A DNA stretch of 64,000 bases, from the NCBI GenBank assembly GCA_012861695.1, contig JAAOOA010000160.1:372001-436000 (forward strand), written 5' to 3'. The translations under genes were made by a program, and so were the position numbers. The notes under the pieces were generated by a model, which did no database searches, was not told where the DNA came from, and was given only the letters and a program-made list of their open reading frames with translations. This stretch comes from Trematomus loennbergii. Lineage: Eukaryota; Chordata; Actinopteri; Perciformes; Nototheniidae. Position 1 is the stretch's first letter. The number at the start of each line of letters is the position of its first letter. This document shows positions 44,881 through 55,842 of this stretch, piece by piece.

Positions 44881-45566
44881 TGAATTTTTTTTCTGATAAC
44901 ATTGTGTGTAAAATGTAAATGCTCAATATGTTGTGTAACAGTTGTACTAGGGTTTAAACTTTGTACAGGTATGAAGGCTTCACAGACAGTAGTGGGGAGG
45001 GAGAGTTGCTTATGTGAAGGTGAGGTCGGACTCGTACACATTAGGAATATAGATAGCAACAGTTAAAACACATTTCTATAGCCTCATAGTAAACAAGTAA
45101 ACTGTCCATCACGGGTTATCAACTGTAGTCTTCTCCTATTGGCCGGCGTCGACGGGGGCGTGTCCAATGCAAATCCTGCCGTTTTCTGGTGTTAAATTAC
45201 ATCATTCTAATGTCTGTGGTTTTTTAAACATTCCCTAATAACACTATTTCAGCGTCAATAAATTAGTGTTAAAAAACAGTGTGTTCAGGGTACAACATCA
45301 CATGTCATTTCAGCTTCAATTCACGGTTTCAAAACGTTAGCCACATGCTAATGCTAACAGGAAATGAAGAATTTTCAGAATAAAAGTTTTAAGTTAAAAG
45401 TTAGTGTAAACTTCCTGATGAAGCCATATCTAGGAGCTTATATTATTTAATAGTTATCCATTTATTTTATTGTTCTTTTTGTTTATAGTAAATCTTCCTT
45501 TTAATTCTTACTTAAGTTTATCAAATAAGTTGTACTATGCCTCTGTTTTGTAAAGGCAGCCTTTGG
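44881..45566. other. Intergenic, no gene seen
   Basis: Mixed sequence, no credible frame. May belong to the non-coding part of the hAT whose transposase is at 46670-47938. Confidence 0.35.
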
Positions 45567-45574
45567 GCACCGGG

Positions 45575-46302
45575 CAGCGGCGGCGCCAGAGCATTTTTGT
45601 TGGGTAATCTATGGTAGGGCTAACCCATACAGTGGTGGTGCTCAAGTCAGTATTTGCAATGTAATTACATACACGCTATATCGCCCCCCTTGACAGTGAA
45701 ACGCCACGCGTGAGGTTTAGATTATTTCCCTGTCTCAATCAAAATGGAACTGTATGAAATAAAACGGCACATTTGTCTTGTAGTAAATAAAAAGGGATCA
45801 CTGTGAACGTGACGTATGATAGTACACGTTGAAGATCCAATGGGGATACTGAATGGCGGTTTCGATTGATCTCAATCAATAAGGCATGACGCAGATCCAA
45901 CGTTTCATTGCTCTGATTGGCTGTAGGTCTATTCAAATTGCATTCGGAGGCATTTTGATCTGACCGCGGCCGAGCTGATATTATAACGCCAGAGAATTTC
46001 CACACCTTTAGTGTATAAAACTCCCCCACTACTTAGACTATTCCTTGCACCCCTCTTATAGCATAAGCCCGAATGGTCTCAACCATATTGCATCAGTAAC
46101 GTGCACTTGTTGTTACAGCAGGATCAGTTTGTGTGCTGTGGACACGACCCGTATATTTTCGCAATCCGTGTTCTCAACATTTAGCATTTCGCTTATTATT
46201 TAATTGAACTTGCATCACTTTTCATGGTGGGGCTAAGGTGGGGCTAAGCCATTTCTTGGTATGGCTGTAGCCTACCCCAGCCATACCCTGGCGCCGCCAC
46301 TG
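45575..46302. mobile_element. hAT element (CAGCGGCGGCGCC ends), uninterrupted copy
   Basis: Ends CAGCGGCGGCGCCAGAGC and CTGGCGCCGCCACTG; GCACCGGG is duplicated at 45567-45574 and 46303-46310. 728 bp, non-coding, reverse orientation to 22502-24524 and used above as its empty-site reference. Confidence 0.93.
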
Positions 46303-46310
46303 GCACCGGG

Positions 46311-46669
46311 GGAGGGGAGACCTGCTCATTATAAATCTGGGAAACAGGCGGTAGTGCGGAGCGCACCCGGTAGGCCTATGGTTTTTTACCATTGGGTAAG
46401 AACGAAGAAAAGTGCTTGTATATGTGTATAATAAATTGCACTAAAACGACTTTTGCTCGGACCTTGATTTTTACTCATGCGTAAGATTCGCTGACGGGTG
46501 CCTCAGCGGCACTTTGCTTTGAGTTATATTTCTTTCTTATATTTGTATGGTTTTGGCCGCTTTACTTCCGGTTTTTCAGAATAAAACTGCTTTAAATTAA
46601 AACCCTGTATTTAATTTAAATTACGCCATATCAACATTGATTTTAATTTCTTACAGTCGTCATCATTTC
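46311..46669. other. Probable 3' flank of the hAT at 46670
   Basis: No frame. Sequence resumes after the 45575 insertion; likely the 3' non-coding part of the minus-strand hAT. Confidence 0.35.
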
Positions 46670-47938
46670 TCACACTTGTTGCTTTTCCCAGAATAGTTGT
46701 GACCACAGATCCAGTGAGCCTGGCAGGGAGCCTCTCTCTCTGGTCCCCGCTATGATGTCCCAGCTCGTGATTCCATGTTTCTGCATAAGCTCTTCTGTTA
46801 GCTTCATCACTTGTTGAAAAGCACACTCTGGCTTGTCTCTATACTGTGCAAAACTGTCTTTTAGTCCCTCGATTAGGTCAATGCATTCAGAGACTGACAG
46901 TGTTGGGCTTTGTAATCCCTTTGTGGCAAAATCACTCGTTTCAAATAATTTACCAAATGTGACAAGCAAAAATATGAACTTTTTGGTTTGTATCTGTTGG
47001 AGCAGGGACTGGGCTTCAAGTTTTGTTTGACCACTGCTTTCCGCATACTCAGCAAGCACTTCAAGTATTACATCAAGTAATGTTAATATTTTGTCCACTG
47101 ATCCAGCTTTGGAGCTCCAGCGCGTGTCCACAGACCGCTCAAGTTCTAGACAGGCGCGTCCTGGATGCAGCTCTTTCTGTACCTCTATAAAGCGTGCGTG
47201 TCTGCTACTGCCTGTCATGAAACTATGCAAACTGTTCACTGTTTCAAAGAATGTGGCAACGTGTCCAGACGCTTTTGATGCTGCACAGAGTACCAAATGT
47301 AATCTGTGTGAATTACAGTGCACGTAGACAGCATGAGGAAAAGTTTGTTTTAAAAACGTCTGCACACCTCCCTTTTTGCCCGACATAACCGAGGCCCCGT
47401 CAAAACTGAAGCCAGCGCACAGAGATGGGTCAAGTTGCAGTGGTTCGATGATCTGTAATATCTTGTCTGAAATTCCCCTTGCACTCAGGTCACTTGTGTC
47501 CATGAAGCTGATTGCGTGTTCTTTTATTTTCCCCGTGTGAATGTATCTCACACAAACATCAACGAGTTCGCGCTTGGAAGCATCCTTATACTCATCTGCC
47601 ATGAGAGCATAATATGTACCCGGTGTCTCACAGACCTCCGCTTTTATTTTACGCAATAATAAGGAGGCGGCTGACACCAGCAACTCATTTTGCATTTCAG
47701 GGCTCAATAGGGTCGCATTTTTGGGCAACTCGTCGAGACGAGCTCTGATCTCTGGATCATATTTACACATTAATTCAAATAATTCTAGGAAGTTACCGTT
47801 ATTAAGATCTTCCTTGGTTTCCCTGTGTCCACGTAGAGAGATGTCTTGTTTGGCACAGAACAGCGCAATATCAAGGACGACTTTAAGATGCTTCCGATTT
47901 CTTTCTATAAAGTCATGATCATGTGCCTCCTGGTTCAT
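46670..47938 (-). CDS. hAT transposase, DUF4371 / ZMYM1-like, 422 codons
   Basis: This is the longest uninterrupted frame in the window. Visible in order: NRKHLKVVLDIALFCAKQDI SLRGHRE near the N terminus, the typical start of the DUF4371 region; YYALMADEYKDASKRELVDV with the first catalytic Asp (usually DE-D/T); CAGFSFDGASVMSGKKGGVQ with the second; YVHCNSHRLHLVL; and ERSVDTRWSSKAGSV. The hATC dimerisation domain is missing at the C terminus. Upstream (47939-48150) a shifted frame, ECYKGTQTSGRGNVVDQMNQ after GYEDC, belongs to the TTF zinc-finger part, so the start is not native and the gene is broken. Confidence 0.75.
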   Translation of the reverse strand: MNQEAHDHDFIERNRKHLKVVLDIALFCAKQDISLRGHRETKEDLNNGNFLELFELMCKYDPEIRARLDELPKNATLLSPEMQNELLVSAASLLLRKIKAEVCETPGTYYALMADEYKDASKRELVDVCVRYIHTGKIKEHAISFMDTSDLSARGISDKILQIIEPLQLDPSLCAGFSFDGASVMSGKKGGVQTFLKQTFPHAVYVHCNSHRLHLVLCAASKASGHVATFFETVNSLHSFMTGSSRHARFIEVQKELHPGRACLELERSVDTRWSSKAGSVDKILTLLDVILEVLAEYAESSGQTKLEAQSLLQQIQTKKFIFLLVTFGKLFETSDFATKGLQSPTLSVSECIDLIEGLKDSFAQYRDKPECAFQQVMKLTEELMQKHGITSWDIIAGTRERGSLPGSLDLWSQLFWEKQQV

Positions 47939-48729
47939 CTGGTCAACAACATTCCCCCTTCCTGACGTTTGGGTTCCCTTGTAGCATTCAAACAGTCTTC
48001 ATAGCCATCCCTTGTAAATGCACCTTCAGCTCCTGGGCTGGGGAAATGTCTGCACATTTTTCAGAAAAGCGCATCCCTACTTGCGCTGTATTCCACCCAG
48101 GGAAAATCTCCATACCGCCTCGATGAGAAGCACCTTGCTTTCCCATGATTTAGAGTGTAAGGGAACTTCTTCAATTTGGCTGTGAAGGCGGTTCATCAAT
48201 TGCAGACAGACCAGCGGGTAGGCCTACACCTGCTTCATGCTGACGACCGGGAGCGGGAGGGAGCACCGCTAGCGCCGTGGAGCAAGCGGCCGTAACAGTC
48301 TCCGGACTAGTCGGAGAGCCTGGCCCTGGATCGCTGCTAGATGAGGGCAGTGGGGGCTCTTCTTGGAGTTCATTAGTGAACTTTGAGCCATCATTTGCAG
48401 GCAGCTCTTTGCCTCTCTCACGTTACTATGGCGCGCGCCGGAACCAACAACCAGTTTTTACCGTAAATTTGTTTGGTTCAGAGGATAAAACACATACAAC
48501 ATTAATTCAACTCGATATTTGTTCACTTGAATTTCACTTTGAATGCTTGGATATTCTCAATGGGTGAATGCATTTTTTTATAATAATAAAAAAATAAAAT
48601 AAAAAAAGAATTACACTGAAGCTTTCTCAGGGTGGGCCAATGAGTAAACTGGCCCTATGGTGGCTACGCCACTGCTTTCACACAATGTTAACCGTACAAA
48701 ATCCCCATTCGCTGCCCCAGCTGTAGCTC
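47939..48729. other. 5' part of the DUF4371 hAT and its end
   Basis: Minus-strand relics of the TTF finger occupy 47939-48150. The rest is non-coding; GGTGGCTACGCCACTG at 48659-48674 may be the hAT terminus, though its partner was not found. Confidence 0.4.
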
Positions 48730-49547
48730 CTGTAAAGGAGGTGGCTAGTGGGCATTATGGCGGAGCGCACGCTCACACAAGAGCGCGCGGCGGTGCGTTC
48801 AGGGACCTCAGTAGAACACACTACGCCTAGAGTAAAGACTCTGATTAATGCAGTTTACCGTAGTGGTAAATACAGCATTATGGTGGAGCGCGCGCTCACA
48901 CAAGAGCGTGCGACTGTGCGTTCAGGGACCTCAGTAAATAATCGGCCCTTTCTGTGTCGACCCTCCATGGGCAAATCCTCCCTTCACGGGGGTTTTGCGG
49001 CGGAATGGGTCACCAGAGAGTATCACAGCTTCATAGCTGCGGCCCCACAGCTGAGGGCTTGTCCATTAACACAATGTTATGGGGAATGGAAACTCAGCTG
49101 TGTGCTAACAAAGTGGATGGACAGGACGCTGAAACGGGGCTATTCACTCCAGTTTTGCAGCGTCCCACCTCCTTTTATGGGCATGCGAGAGGTGAATCTG
49201 TCCTCCCAGGAGGAGATGGGTTTCCTCTCAGCAGAGTTTCAGGCTCTGGTGCAGAAACAGGCTGTGTCTGTTGTGCACCCTCAGCACAGAGAAAAGGGTC
49301 TTTATTCCATGTACTTCCTGGTTCTCAAGAAGACAGGGGAATTCAGACCTATTCTAGATCTCCGCGGCCTGAATCGCCACATTTCCTGCAGAAAATTCCG
49401 CATGTTAACTATGAAACAGTTACTGGGGCTTGTGCAGCCAGGCGATTGGTTCACCACCATCGACCTGAAGGACGCGTACTTTCATGTAGAAATTGCTCCA
49501 GAGCACAGAAAGTATCTGCGTTTTGCCTTCCAGGGGATAGCCTACGA

Positions 49548-50807
49548 CAGGGGTCGGCAACAGGCGGACCGCGGTCCGGATCCGGACCCAGACGCCGACC
49601 TATACGGACCCGGACCTATAATCAATACATTAATAGGGGATTTCAATTTTGACGGGGCGATTCTATTTTAACCGCCGCCGACGGGGCGAAAGAGACGAGT
49701 GAGCGATACAGGGAGAGAAACACAGAAGAAGAAATGAGAGCGCGGCAGAGAGAAGCGGAGAGGAAAGTGAGTGAAGAGAATAATTAGCGATACAGGGAGA
49801 GAAGACGGAGAGGAGAGTGAACAGGCGTGTTAGCGGCAGACAGGGAGAGACAAATAATTACACATGGCGCTCTCCAAGAAGAGGAAAGTGAGAACAGAGC
49901 TTTTAACCCTGAGTGGACTCATTCATGTTCATCCTGCCCACTGGGAGCACAGAGCCAGTGTCTCATTTGTTCAGAGACCGTGGCGCTCATTAAAAGTGCC
50001 AAAACGCCACTATGAGACAAAACACAAAGTGTTTGACCAAACATTCCCTCTCAAGTCAGGACTGAGGTCACAAAAAATAAGCAGTCTCAGAGCCCAATAT
50101 GATCAGTCCACCAGGATAAAAATTAAACTAAATATCGTTCCAAGGCAGGCTAACCGAGGCTAACCAATGAGCACCTGCATGTGTGTATGAGAATGGCCCT
50201 GACACCATTTCAGCCCAGATTTAAACTCCTGGCAGGACAAGCTCGAGCTCAATTCTCGCACTGAATTAATAAAAAGTGAGTGAGGGACTGCAATATAAGA
50301 GGGAAAGAAAGAGAAACTTTAAAACTGTTCAATTGTTATGATGTGTAAAGACTGATATTGTTCTATAATCGGCTGAAACTGTTAAGTCATGATATGAAAC
50401 GGTTAACAAAGAAAAGGGAAACGCAAGCTGCTGCTACACTTTATTTTATTTATCTAAAATTAAGCACTTTTAAGATGCACACATTTTCAAAAGCTATTTT
50501 ATTTATTTTCTCTATTTTATTTTTAAATGCAGCCCCGAGAGGAACATTACACATATCCACAGTATTTACTGTATATCTGTATAGTTCAATGTTAATTGAC
50601 AATAAATATTGTTGTTTTTTGAATTGTACTTTCTTTATTTGATTGGCAGTCAGTTGTTGATTACATGCAGACGTTGATAAAGCTACAGTTACTTCAATAT
50701 ATATCACACTAATTCATAAAGCAAGTTAGACATTTTGATGTTCCGGACCTTTGCATGGGGACATTTTCTCTAACTGGACCTCGTTGAATTTTAGTTGAAT
50801 ACCCCTG
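49548..50807 (+). mobile_element. hAT element inserted in DIRS RT, 8-bp TSD
   Basis: Ends CAGGGGTCGGCAACAGGCGG and GTTGAATACCCCTG; GCCTACGA is duplicated at 49540-49547 and 50808-50815. Removing the element and one TSD copy restores the RT string AYEYNRLPFG. Internally deleted: only an N-terminal transposase piece remains. Confidence 0.95.
49864..50115 (+). pseudogene. hAT transposase N-terminal fragment
   Basis: Encodes MALSKKRKVRTELLTLSGLI, a shift region with CLICSETVALIK in another frame, then KVPKRHYETKHKVFDQTFPL KSGLRSQKISSLRAQYDQ. A BED-like C-x2-C and H-x4-H pattern is split over two frames. It matches the N termini of SCAND3/ZBED-like hATs; everything after this is deleted. Confidence 0.75.
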
Positions 50808-51432
50808 GCCTACGAGTACAACAGGCTGCCGTTCGGCTACTCCCTATCCCCACGCACATTCAGCAAATGTGTGGCCATAGCGCTCCAACTGCTGCGCGCC
50901 CGTGGCATGAGAGTTTTCTTTTACCTGGACGATCTCATAGTCATGGCTGGGTCCAGGGAACGGGCAATGTTTTGCAAAGCCCAATTGATCCTACATCTGA
51001 AAGTTAGGCTTTACGATCAATTGGAAGAAGAGCTCCTCCACACCTCACCAGCAGGCGTTGTATTTGGGAGTGGTGCTCGATGCAGGTGTGCTCCGTGCCA
51101 CCATGTCAGAGAGCAGACGCGCGTCCCTGCTTCGGGCGGTTCGCAGGCTGCGACAGGGGGCAACAGTGACAGCTTTAACTGTCATGCAGACCCTGGGTCT
51201 CATGGCGGCTGCTCACGTTGTGGTCCCGCTCGGGTTAATGCATATGCGCCGCCTGCAGAGGTGGTTCTCCAGCCTGCGTTTGGGTCCCAAAGGACACAAA
51301 CGGCATCTGGTGACCATCCCCCCCTCAGTGGAGGGCAACCTCCGGTTCTGGGGGTCCCCAGATCACCTCCGGAGGGGGTCTCCACTGGGACGGGTGACCT
51401 CCTACATCACAGTGTTCACGGATGCGGACTGG

Positions 51433-51905
51433 TGAGGAGGGGGGGGGGGGGGCTGTGGGTCAGTGGGCATCTGACCCCCTCCCCGGACGTAATGCGCCTT
51501 CGTTTTTCCCGGGCCCCCTGAAGGGTCCCGGGATGGGCGTGGTGCGCACTGGCCCATTACGGGGCAGAAGGGCTCTCAGGAGGGGGGAAGCCCTCCACAC
51601 TATAGTCCACACACACTCTGCACGGGGTCAGTGTTTGAGTGTGGAACATGGGCACTTGCACTCTCCCTGTGATCCTTAGGGACTCGGAGAGGTGGTGCAC
51701 AGTGAGCCCATGCAGGGCTGGGGATTCTCTGCATCTGCCCATCTGTGAGATGCGCGCGCATTCAGGTAGGCCCGCCCCAAGGCCGGCTACGTCTATAGAA
51801 ATCTCAGTAGGTGAATGCTTGCATAGAGGGTAGTATCCATAGAGTCCAGTAGAGGGCTCCGCCTGTGCTTATATAACAAGGGTTACAATACGTAACCCGG
51901 CTTTA
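51433..51905 (+). mobile_element. DIRS 3' region
   Basis: Non-coding tail after the truncated RNase H. A G run (51437-51452) marks the junction. Near the end, GTATCCATAGAGTCCAGTAG then CTTATATAACAAGGGTTACA ATACGTAACCC resemble the terminal repeat of fish DIRS elements. The tyrosine recombinase is absent. Confidence 0.6.
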
Positions 51906-51995
51906 TCAACCATGGTTTGACGATGAGAGAGGCTGGACAGAGGGTTCAGCCTAATCTAAGCCGATTTACTGTTGCCTCTGTAATCTGGACACTTA

Positions 51996-54900
51996 CAGAT
52001 GTAGCACCTCATTTAGGACAGTTTGAAACGCGAGGGCCGTGGTCGGCACGGGGTCTGCCCTCGATCAAGAGACAACCTCCAGCTTGACTTGAGACCGCCC
52101 CCGTGATAAATAAATGTAATTATAATGAAGCCAGCTGCAATGGATCATTGATCCACCAGGGGGTGCAGTGGGGTTCCACACTGGAGCTCATGTGAAATCA
52201 ACTTTGATACAGTACGCTGGATGTACAGTATGTCTGGTACTACTGTATAGCGGATCTTTGTTAAGATCCATATGTCACGGATAGGATCATAGTCTGTGCT
52301 AAATAAGAGACATGTAATCATTTAAAAACATCACCATGTTGTTATTTAACAAAATAATGTTGTTTAGTCGAAAAAAACGAACGAGAGGAAATGCAGCCGG
52401 CTCTCGATTTTTTATCTTAATTTAATCATCATCTTCACCACGATCATTTATGTTTATGTTCGCCGAATTGACATGAAATCACTGATAAATATGAATATAC
52501 TGTATTCAACTTCATTAAAACTTTATTAACGTGCCTAAACTCAGTAATTCACTAAAAATATTTATATTTTAATGGAGCCTCGTCAGGCAGATCTTGATCC
52601 CTGGGTGTTATTTTTCCCCACAATGACCAAGTCGCTGCAAATTATCTCGCTTATTACATGGCCACATTCTCAACAAAGTAACGACATGACTCCCAATATT
52701 AATTGAAATGCTTTTATGGATTTAGAAAATGTTTTTATTGATTTAAAAAGGGGGATCAGCTGCTGCATGAGACAGACACTGACACTGTCAGAAGAGAGGG
52801 AGGAAAAAGAGAGGCCAGGCTCATGTATTTTATTATTATATTATTATATAGAGTCGTTATTCATTTGTTTTAAAGCTCAATAAATAACAAAGAAGACCTT
52901 TGACCGGCACTTTTATAATTTTGTCCGGAAGATTTAAACTTTAACACACGTTGACTGGCGAAAAACTCTGCCCGGTTCCCCCACCACGGTGAATAAACAG
53001 AAGGCCAACCATGACAACCATGCTTCTTCGCTGCTTTGTGGAGGAAGTTACAGCGCTACGTACAGGCTCGGCATATGTACTGCAGCTTTGAGTGTTACTG
53101 ACCTGGGATGTTTTTATTTCATGAATTAAGGTGACTGAGGCTTTTTAACATAGACGTTTCAGTGTCCCACATTTTGCACAGAACTGTCCCACATTAGGAA
53201 ATGCAGATTGTCTGAGACAACTTGGCACTAAGAGTACTGATATGTCTACCATTTATTTTCTGAGTGTAATATCTGCATTTTCTCTTTTGGTTTGATTAGG
53301 ACACATCTTGGGGATTGTGTTTACAAACATTGACCATACCGTTCACCATCCCCCACCCCCCTACTGTATGTTGATTTTTGACTTTGTTTATAGCAGTGAA
53401 TTCTCTTTCTCTCTTGTCTGAGACAACTTGGCACGAAGAGTACTGATATGTCTACCATTTCTTTTCTGAGTGTAATATCTGCATTTCTCTTTTGAAAAAC
53501 TAAGTATTAGTTTGGCCACTCACTTTTAATCACACACGTCTCCCCATCCCATTCAAATTCAAATTCAAATTCTTGACTGGAAGAGCAGTGTAGCCTACAT
53601 GTAATGGGATGGCATAGCCTATATGCATTTGAAAAGAAATAGTACCCCCCTCTGAGTGACTTCACATCTTGTCACAAACCAGGGGACTTTACTGTGATCT
53701 GCATGCACTTATCAAACATTTAATTAAAGAATGGTGATATACACAGTATATGCTGTGATGCAGCGGGAGGAGCAAAACACACACTTCAAGTCAGATCATC
53801 ACCCTTAGCTATTTTAATTACCTCTCAAACTACCTAAACTAGTTATAAATGTTTATTTTTACTGTCGGCCGGGTCACTCATTACTGGATCAGCTGCTGCA
53901 TGAGACAGACACTGAAAAGTATTATCATCTGAAATGAATCATTATGTTATTAGTATTAAATACATATAAGTATTTTTACAACTTGTATTTAGAAATACTC
54001 TGTTGTAATTATTGATGCATAAATGTGTTCATCCATTCAATGTGGCATCTGCTATAATGGGGTTAATGCATGATATTACTTAATAATACAATACACTATA
54101 TAATATATGATATGATAATTACATTTTAATTTGATTCATTTCTTATTTCATAGTTTCTCATTATTATTATGAAAGCACCTATTGTTTTAAATAATGGTCG
54201 GAATGTGACCTGTGAGCCTTCTGAATTACCATGGGATAGCACATTCTAAACTAAAATGTTCAATCAATAAAGTAACATCTTATCTTATCTTATCTTAATA
54301 ATATCTTCATATTAATAATAATAATAAATCATACAGTATGTGTCCGAAAGGGAGCAGGAGGAAGCAAACACAAAAATATACCAAAAATATACTGCATATT
54401 AAAGCAAACGATTGTAAAGGTAAAAGTATGAGCATCAAATCAAATCAAATCAAGTTTTATTTATATAGCACATTTTTAAACGATTTTTGGTCGAGCCAAA
54501 GTGCTGTACATATAATAAAAATACCCTACAGTAAAGACACTTTACAGCAAATACAACAGCACAGTTTGTTCAGAATATCAGTATGAGAAAACGACACCCT
54601 CTGTCCTTAGACCCTCACATCGTACAAGGAAAAACTTCCAGAGAAAAACCCACATTTCAAAGGGAAAAATGGGAGAAACCTCGGGGAGAGCAACAGAGGA
54701 GGGATCCCTCTCCCAGGATGGACAGAAGTGCAATAGATGCCGTGTGTAAATCGAAGAGATAATACATTTTACAGCGTAGGTAGACCGCATGACAAATAAA
54801 GAAGTGTAATGTAAACATTTACATTATTATTATGATTATTTAATATATAAAGACTATATATTATTGAATTACAAGATTAGATATACTTTATTTGATCTAA

Positions 54901-55092
54901 AATATTGATGTGTTCAAATGCTCTTCTAAACACAACTGAAAGTCCATGAAAAGTTGTCTTTCTGTATTTGTGAATGAAGCGCCATCTCCTGGTTAAATCC
55001 TGAAATTGAAAATCTGGCAACGCCCTCTTGGAAAATAGTGCGAGGGCTTAACATTCCCAGATGCTGGAGTCCTATCTGGAGTGCTACATCTG
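51996..55092. mobile_element. TA-flanked noncoding element, 3.1 kb, copy 2 (inverted)
   Basis: Ends CAGATGTAGC and GCTACATCTG, with TA at 51994-51995 and 55093-55094. Reverse-orientation relative of 33044-36557, with its own internal duplications (ACTGATATGTCTACCATTT at 53236 and 53442; GATCAGCTGCTGCATGAGAC at 52754 and 53888). A retroposon tail is inserted near 54437-54790. Immediately adjoins the element at 55095. Confidence 0.65.
54437..54790 (-). repeat. LINE-type 3' tail
   Basis: AAATCAAATCAAGTTTTATTTATATAGC repeats lead into CCAAAGTGCTGTACATATAA and CAGAGAAAAACCCACATTTC, GAGGGATCCCTCTCCCAGGA. This block is a familiar fish retroposon 3' end; a shorter piece is at 61245-61312. No coding part. 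Confidence 0.65.
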
Positions 55093-55094
55093 TA

Positions 55095-55821
55095 TGGCGC
55101 GTTTCCACTGCAGCACGGAGCTCGCTTTAAGCGTGCCGAACCGTGCGGGGCCCGTTTTTGGTTGCGTTTCCACTTGGCCTAGTACCGGCTAGCGGGTCCT
55201 AATTCACAGTTTTTCTCACCCCATAAAATCGTGGTTCTAGGGCCAGGAACAACCAGGCTGAGTCGGGCTGAGTATGCTAAACTAGAGAGAGAATCGCTGG
55301 CAAGGGGGCTATAACTACAACAAGATGAACATATTTGACCGTGATTTAATTGTAATACACGTTTCAAAATGATGCCGAAGTAACAACATACTGATACTGG
55401 TTAGTAAAAACCATGAATTAATGCTTTGTCAAGTCTGCAGACAGACGGCAGGCGAAAAACCTTTTAAAATGCGTGTTGTCTAAATGGAGATCGGCTAAGC
55501 TAACGCAGTGTATGCTCCGATCGTCCACACTCACAACAACGGCCTATACAGACATAAATAAACCAGCGACTGTATTCGCCATGACACAAACAGTCTGTGG
55601 TTTGTACTTGTTTAACTTTTGTCTAGTTTCTGAACAGATATGAGGAGCTGTGAGCTCTGAGGGCTAACAGCTAACGGCTGATGTTGGTTTTGTGTTTCGC
55701 ATTGAAGATGACGTCATAGTTCCTAAACTGTAATGGAAATGTGCCATAAAGTGAGCCAGTCCTAACAAGGCCTAACGAGGCCTAGCCATACCGAGCGAGG
55801 CCGTGTAGTGGAAATGCGCCA
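55095..55821 (+). mobile_element. TIR DNA element, copy 2 of the 1-708 family
   Basis: Starts TGGCGCGTTTCCACTGCAG and ends GTGTAGTGGAAATGCGCCA, inverted ends of about 18 bp. A second internal end-like motif (GTAATGGAAATGTGCCA) lies at 55731. Non-coding. Flanking triplets GTA and TTA differ, so a target duplication is not shown. Confidence 0.8.
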
Positions 55822-55842
55822 TTAGACTTGAAAACAGGTTAA

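Larger units (their letters stand above)
48730..51432 (+). pseudogene. DIRS-type retrotransposon, RT region, split by a hAT
   Basis: Left end has two ~60-bp direct repeats (48758-48815, 48873-48935; GCGTTCAGGGACCTCAGTA). The frame then encodes YSMYFLVLKKTGEFRPILDL, RGLNRHISCRKFRM, FTTIDLKDAYFHVEIAPEHR (first RT Asp) and FAFQGIAY, where a 1260-bp hAT interrupts (49548-50807). It resumes EYNRLPFGYSLSPRTFSK and VFFYLDDLIVMA (YLDD catalytic box), frameshifts near 51000, then LYLGVVLDAGVLRATMS to TSYITVFTDAD, ending in a G run at 51437. Compared with the copy at 14040-15200 it stops exactly at the RNase H catalytic motif. Confidence 0.88.

Noticed and set aside
48954..49652. 232-codon frame overlapping the DIRS RT
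   Set aside because: It is the neighbouring frame of the real RT reading and runs on into the inserted hAT.
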